A stretch of DNA of 64,000 nucleotides, taken from UMGS1498 sp900552335 (lineage in GTDB: Bacteria; Bacillota_I; Bacilli_A; RF39; UBA660). Positions within the stretch are counted from its first letter, which is position 1. Each line of letters starts with the position of its first letter. A program made the translations under genes and the position numbers. The DNA is taken from the NCBI GenBank assembly GCA_902477075.1, contig CABSFU010000005.1, positions 1 to 64,000 on the forward strand, written 5' to 3'. Shown one piece after another: positions 62,602 to 64,000 of this stretch. The notes beneath the pieces were generated by a model that did no database searches, was not told the DNA's origin, and worked only from the letters and a program-made list of their open reading frames with translations.

Positions 62602-62613
62602 AAATTACAATTT
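62602..62613 (+). repeat. Cassette repeat copy, right end of island 2
   Basis: AAATTACAATTT followed by AT and, soon after, CAGTT, as at the right end of island 1. Confidence 0.65.
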
Positions 62614-62618
62614 ATAAA

Positions 62619-62645
62619 GCAGTTTGAAATGAAACTGTTTTTTTT
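62619..62645 (+). terminator. Terminator at the end of cargo island 2
   Basis: Stem CAGTTT/AAACTG with loop GAAATG and a long T run ending in TTTTTCATG, as in island 1. Confidence 0.85.
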
Positions 62646-62650
62646 CATGT

Positions 62651-62797
62651 TATAATAGAAACCGAATAAAGAGAGTTTTATAAAAAAGGAGAGATGTCAT
62701 CAAAAATCAATAATTGGTTTTGCGAAGGGAGGTGGTAATCACTTCTTGTAGCAGTGACTCTCAAACTGCGAAGTGAGTAGTAAAATACTCGCTTTTC
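62651..62797 (+). promoter_or_regulatory. Short leader unit with mini-frame and hairpins
   Basis: TATAAT at 62651 could be a -10. A 14-codon frame (62694-62738, MSSKINNWFCEGRW) follows AAGGAGAG, and a second mini-frame starts at GTG 62732. Hairpins GCAGT/ACTGC and AAGTGAGTA/TACTCGCTT (62771-62794) then TTTTC end it. It looks like a leader-peptide attenuator or a small-peptide gene; no downstream gene lies close enough to name its target. Confidence 0.4.
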
Positions 62798-62861
62798 ATA
62801 TACAAAAAATAAATTAAAACAATAAATGTTATAATTTTGTTAAAAAAATGTTAAAAAAGGG

Positions 62862-63027
62862 TTCACAAACTCAAAAATCTATGATAAGATTATATACGTA
62901 CTGAGAGAGGGATACGCCTTTAAACAGGGTTCGGTATCTACCCACTCAAGGCACCAGATTGATAGGAAACTCGGACACATCCTGAGTTTAAGTAATAGAT
63001 TACTAACTAGAAATAGTTAGTTTTTTT
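62862..63027 (+). ncRNA. Candidate structured RNA with promoter and terminator
   Basis: Promoter TTCACA-17-TAAGAT (62862-62890) is followed by about 130 bases that can fold GATAC/GTATC (62911/62934) and AAACTC/GAGTTT (62967/62984, with inner GGA/TCC). The terminator ACTAACTA/TAGTTAGT with loop GAAA and T run ends at 63027. The RNA lies before the gene at 63058. It matches no riboswitch I can recall. It could be a riboswitch-type attenuator or a small RNA. Apart from this and the preceding leader, the gap 62,583-63,057 holds nothing else visible. Confidence 0.45.
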
Positions 63028-63057
63028 CTGCTTAAAACGAAAGGAAGAGTGATAATT

Positions 63058-63330
63058 ATGTTTGAGATAGAAACTAAAGAACTAAAAATAAGTGATGAAC
63101 TTAATAGAAAAATAGACATGATATGTAGATTTGCTTGTGTTAAATATGAATTTATACCAGGTAATATTAAATCAATTAAAAACACCAATATTGCCTATGT
63201 AAAGCCTCATATTTTAAAAGTTAAGGGAAATGACTACTTAATACTAGAAGAATGTGAAGAAGTCTTTATAAATAGCTATAATAGGAAAATAAGAATAAAA
63301 GATTTAGAAAACTATCTAAAAAATAACTAA
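63058..63330 (+). CDS. Small protein of the second element
   Basis: 90 residues from ATG 63058 after AAGGAAGAGTG. No known domain. It is similar in plan to the protein at 22570 (NTNIAYVKPHILKVKGNDYLILEECEEVFINS against GTNLSTISPHKILIKSSDKEVVILYYGE), and each lies upstream of a large serine recombinase. It probably belongs to the recombination/regulation module of these elements. Confidence 0.6.
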   Translation: MFEIETKELKISDELNRKIDMICRFACVKYEFIPGNIKSIKNTNIAYVKPHILKVKGNDYLILEECEEVFINSYNRKIRIKDLENYLKNN

Positions 63331-63417
63331 TACCTATTGATTTTGAAATTATTTGTGATATTATAAATAATCAATAAATGACAAGCAGTATCCGTCTTTT
63401 ATTAAAGGAGGTATACT

Positions 63418-63489
63418 ATGTCCAAATATATAATATACATAAAACAATTTAATGAAGTATCCAAAGAGGAGTCAAAGGTATTAGTTTAA
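63418..63489 (+). CDS. Leader peptide before the recombinase
   Basis: 23 codons (MSKYIIYIKQFNEVS...) with a strong AAAGGAGGTATACT site. The last codons form the left arm of the terminator hairpin that follows, so ribosome position could decide whether transcription reaches the recombinase. Tyr, Ile and Lys codons dominate the first part. It is too small to be an enzyme. Confidence 0.55.
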   Translation: MSKYIIYIKQFNEVSKEESKVLV

Positions 63490-63516
63490 ACTAGTGCTTT
63501 TGTCTCCTCTTTTTTG
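63465..63516 (+). terminator. Attenuator-type terminator before the recombinase
   Basis: Long hairpin: AGAGGAG-T-CAAA outer arm pairs with TTTG-T-CTCCTCT, and ATTAGTTT/AAACTAGT forms an inner stem; T run after it. It overlaps the leader peptide and ends 20 bases before the recombinase start. Confidence 0.75.
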
Positions 63517-63536
63517 ATAGAAAGAGAGGAAAATAA

Positions 63537-64000
63537 ATGGATGAAAAAGTAAGAGTTGCAGGTATATATGCTCGTGTTTCAACTGAAGACCAAGCACGAA
63601 AAGGATTTTCTATGGGAGAACAAGAAGAAAGACTAATTGAGTATTGTAAGTTTAAAAGATATGAAGTTTATAAAGTATATAAAGACCCAGGAATAAGTGC
63701 AAAAAATGATAAAAGACCTGCATACCAAGAAATGATGCAAGATATGAGAGATGGAAAAATAAATGTTATAGTTGCTTTTAAATTAGATAGATTAACACGT
63801 AGTGTTTATGATGTTGAAAAACTAATGAAACAAGTAAATGATGCAGAAGCAGAAATTGATTGTATGGCAGATGAATCAAATACCGTTACATCTAACGGAA
63901 GAATGGTTATGAGAATAATAACTAGTGTATCACAAAATGAAATAGAAAAATGTTCAGAAAGAACTAAATTTGGTATGGTTGGAGCAATTGAAGCAGGACA
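63537..64000 (+). CDS. Second large serine recombinase (5' part)
   Basis: 154 residues visible, cut by the window end. AGIYARVSTEDQARKGFSMGEQEERL holds the nucleophilic Ser; YKDPGISAKNDKRPAYQEM, VAFKLDRLTRSVYDVEKL, SNTVTSNGRMVMRIITSVSQNEIEKCSERTKFGM follow, as in TnpX/Tn5397-type or phage recombinases. It is clearly different from the integrase at 23254. It marks a second mobile element at the right. Confidence 0.93.
   Translation, partial: MDEKVRVAGIYARVSTEDQARKGFSMGEQEERLIEYCKFKRYEVYKVYKDPGISAKNDKRPAYQEMMQDMRDGKINVIVAFKLDRLTRSVYDVEKLMKQVNDAEAEIDCMADESNTVTSNGRMVMRIITSVSQNEIEKCSERTKFGMVGAIEAG

Larger units (their letters stand above)
22471..62645. mobile_element. Prophage (siphovirus, HK97-type) with cargo islands
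   Basis: An integrase, replication genes, packaging, head, tail, lysis and regulatory genes lie in normal siphovirus order, almost all on the plus strand. The left end is set by ssrA. The right end is uncertain: phage genes continue to at least 60.47 kb and a second recombinase begins at 63.5 kb. No duplicate of the ssrA 3' end is seen inside the window, so the right attachment site may lie beyond it. All structural genes look intact. Confidence 0.8.

Noticed and set aside
29554..62613. Classic integron with attC sites
   Set aside because: No tyrosine integron integrase and no GTTRRRY core sites next to the repeats, so only a cassette-like pattern is claimed.
62694..62775. Type I toxin peptide gene
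   Set aside because: The mini-frames encode 14 residues without the hydrophobic helix expected of such toxins.
1..64000. Mycoplasma genetic code (TGA as Trp)
   Set aside because: Trp positions in conserved motifs use TGG and TGA ends several genes, for example dit and paralogue 1.

Overview
The window looks like a chromosome piece of a low-GC Gram-positive bacterium of the Bacilli or a Mollicutes-related gut lineage. The evidence is an AT-rich sequence throughout, Shine-Dalgarno sites of the AGGTGAT type, and the Bacillales-style block dnaD-nth facing ponA-recU. TGG encodes Trp and TGA acts as a stop, so the code is standard and this is not a true mycoplasma. The tmRNA tag ends in VAFA rather than ALAA, and both tRNAs encode their CCA ends.

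Host region, 1-22,470. The left edge holds the end of a repeat-containing surface protein followed by a decayed paralogue. Housekeeping genes follow: a short CCA-adding-type nucleotidyltransferase, dnaD, nth, ponA and recU. Next come a RaSEA-like radical SAM enzyme, rnhB overlapping a DHH phosphoesterase and a metallo-beta-lactamase-fold hydrolase, a membrane-anchored thioredoxin-like protein, and a YebC-family regulator. A type IV pilin-like protein with a phage-fibre-like stalk has a 10-G tract in its upstream region. Then come mutL, tRNA-Glu and tRNA-Asn on the minus strand, tex, a cysteine-cluster protein, an M29 aminopeptidase, a catalytically dead NodB-fold protein, and ssrA.

Prophage, about 22.5-60.5 kb or further. 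It starts directly after ssrA with a large serine integrase. An early module follows: an ArpU-like regulator, SNF2 helicase, C5 methyltransferase, primase/ATPase, an iteron cluster that may be the replication origin, a VRR-NUC nuclease, and an amidoligase/gamma-glutamylcyclotransferase pair. The late module is complete for an HK97-type siphovirus: HNH nuclease, ParB-methyltransferase, terminase, portal, protease, capsid, connectors, tail tube, a tail chaperone with a -1 frameshift site, tape measure, Dit, Tal, a FnIII protein, four tandem tail-tip paralogues, holin candidates and a GH25-LysM endolysin. A membrane-anchored receiver-domain protein and two small helix-turn-helix-type proteins follow.

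Two cargo islands (29.55-31.50 kb and 60.55-62.65 kb) carry genes that are not typical phage genes: a membrane protein, a BilS-like flavodoxin, a GDSL-esterase remnant and an HTH-membrane regulator in the first, and VanZ and a PdaC-like deacetylase in the second. Both islands start with an identical 21-nt block, and a related repeat (AAATTACAATTT) follows most cargo genes. This looks like a cassette-style insertion system and is the most unusual pattern in the window.

Right edge, 62.65-64.0 kb. A second element begins here. Three short leader/terminator units and a small protein precede a second large serine recombinase that runs off the window.
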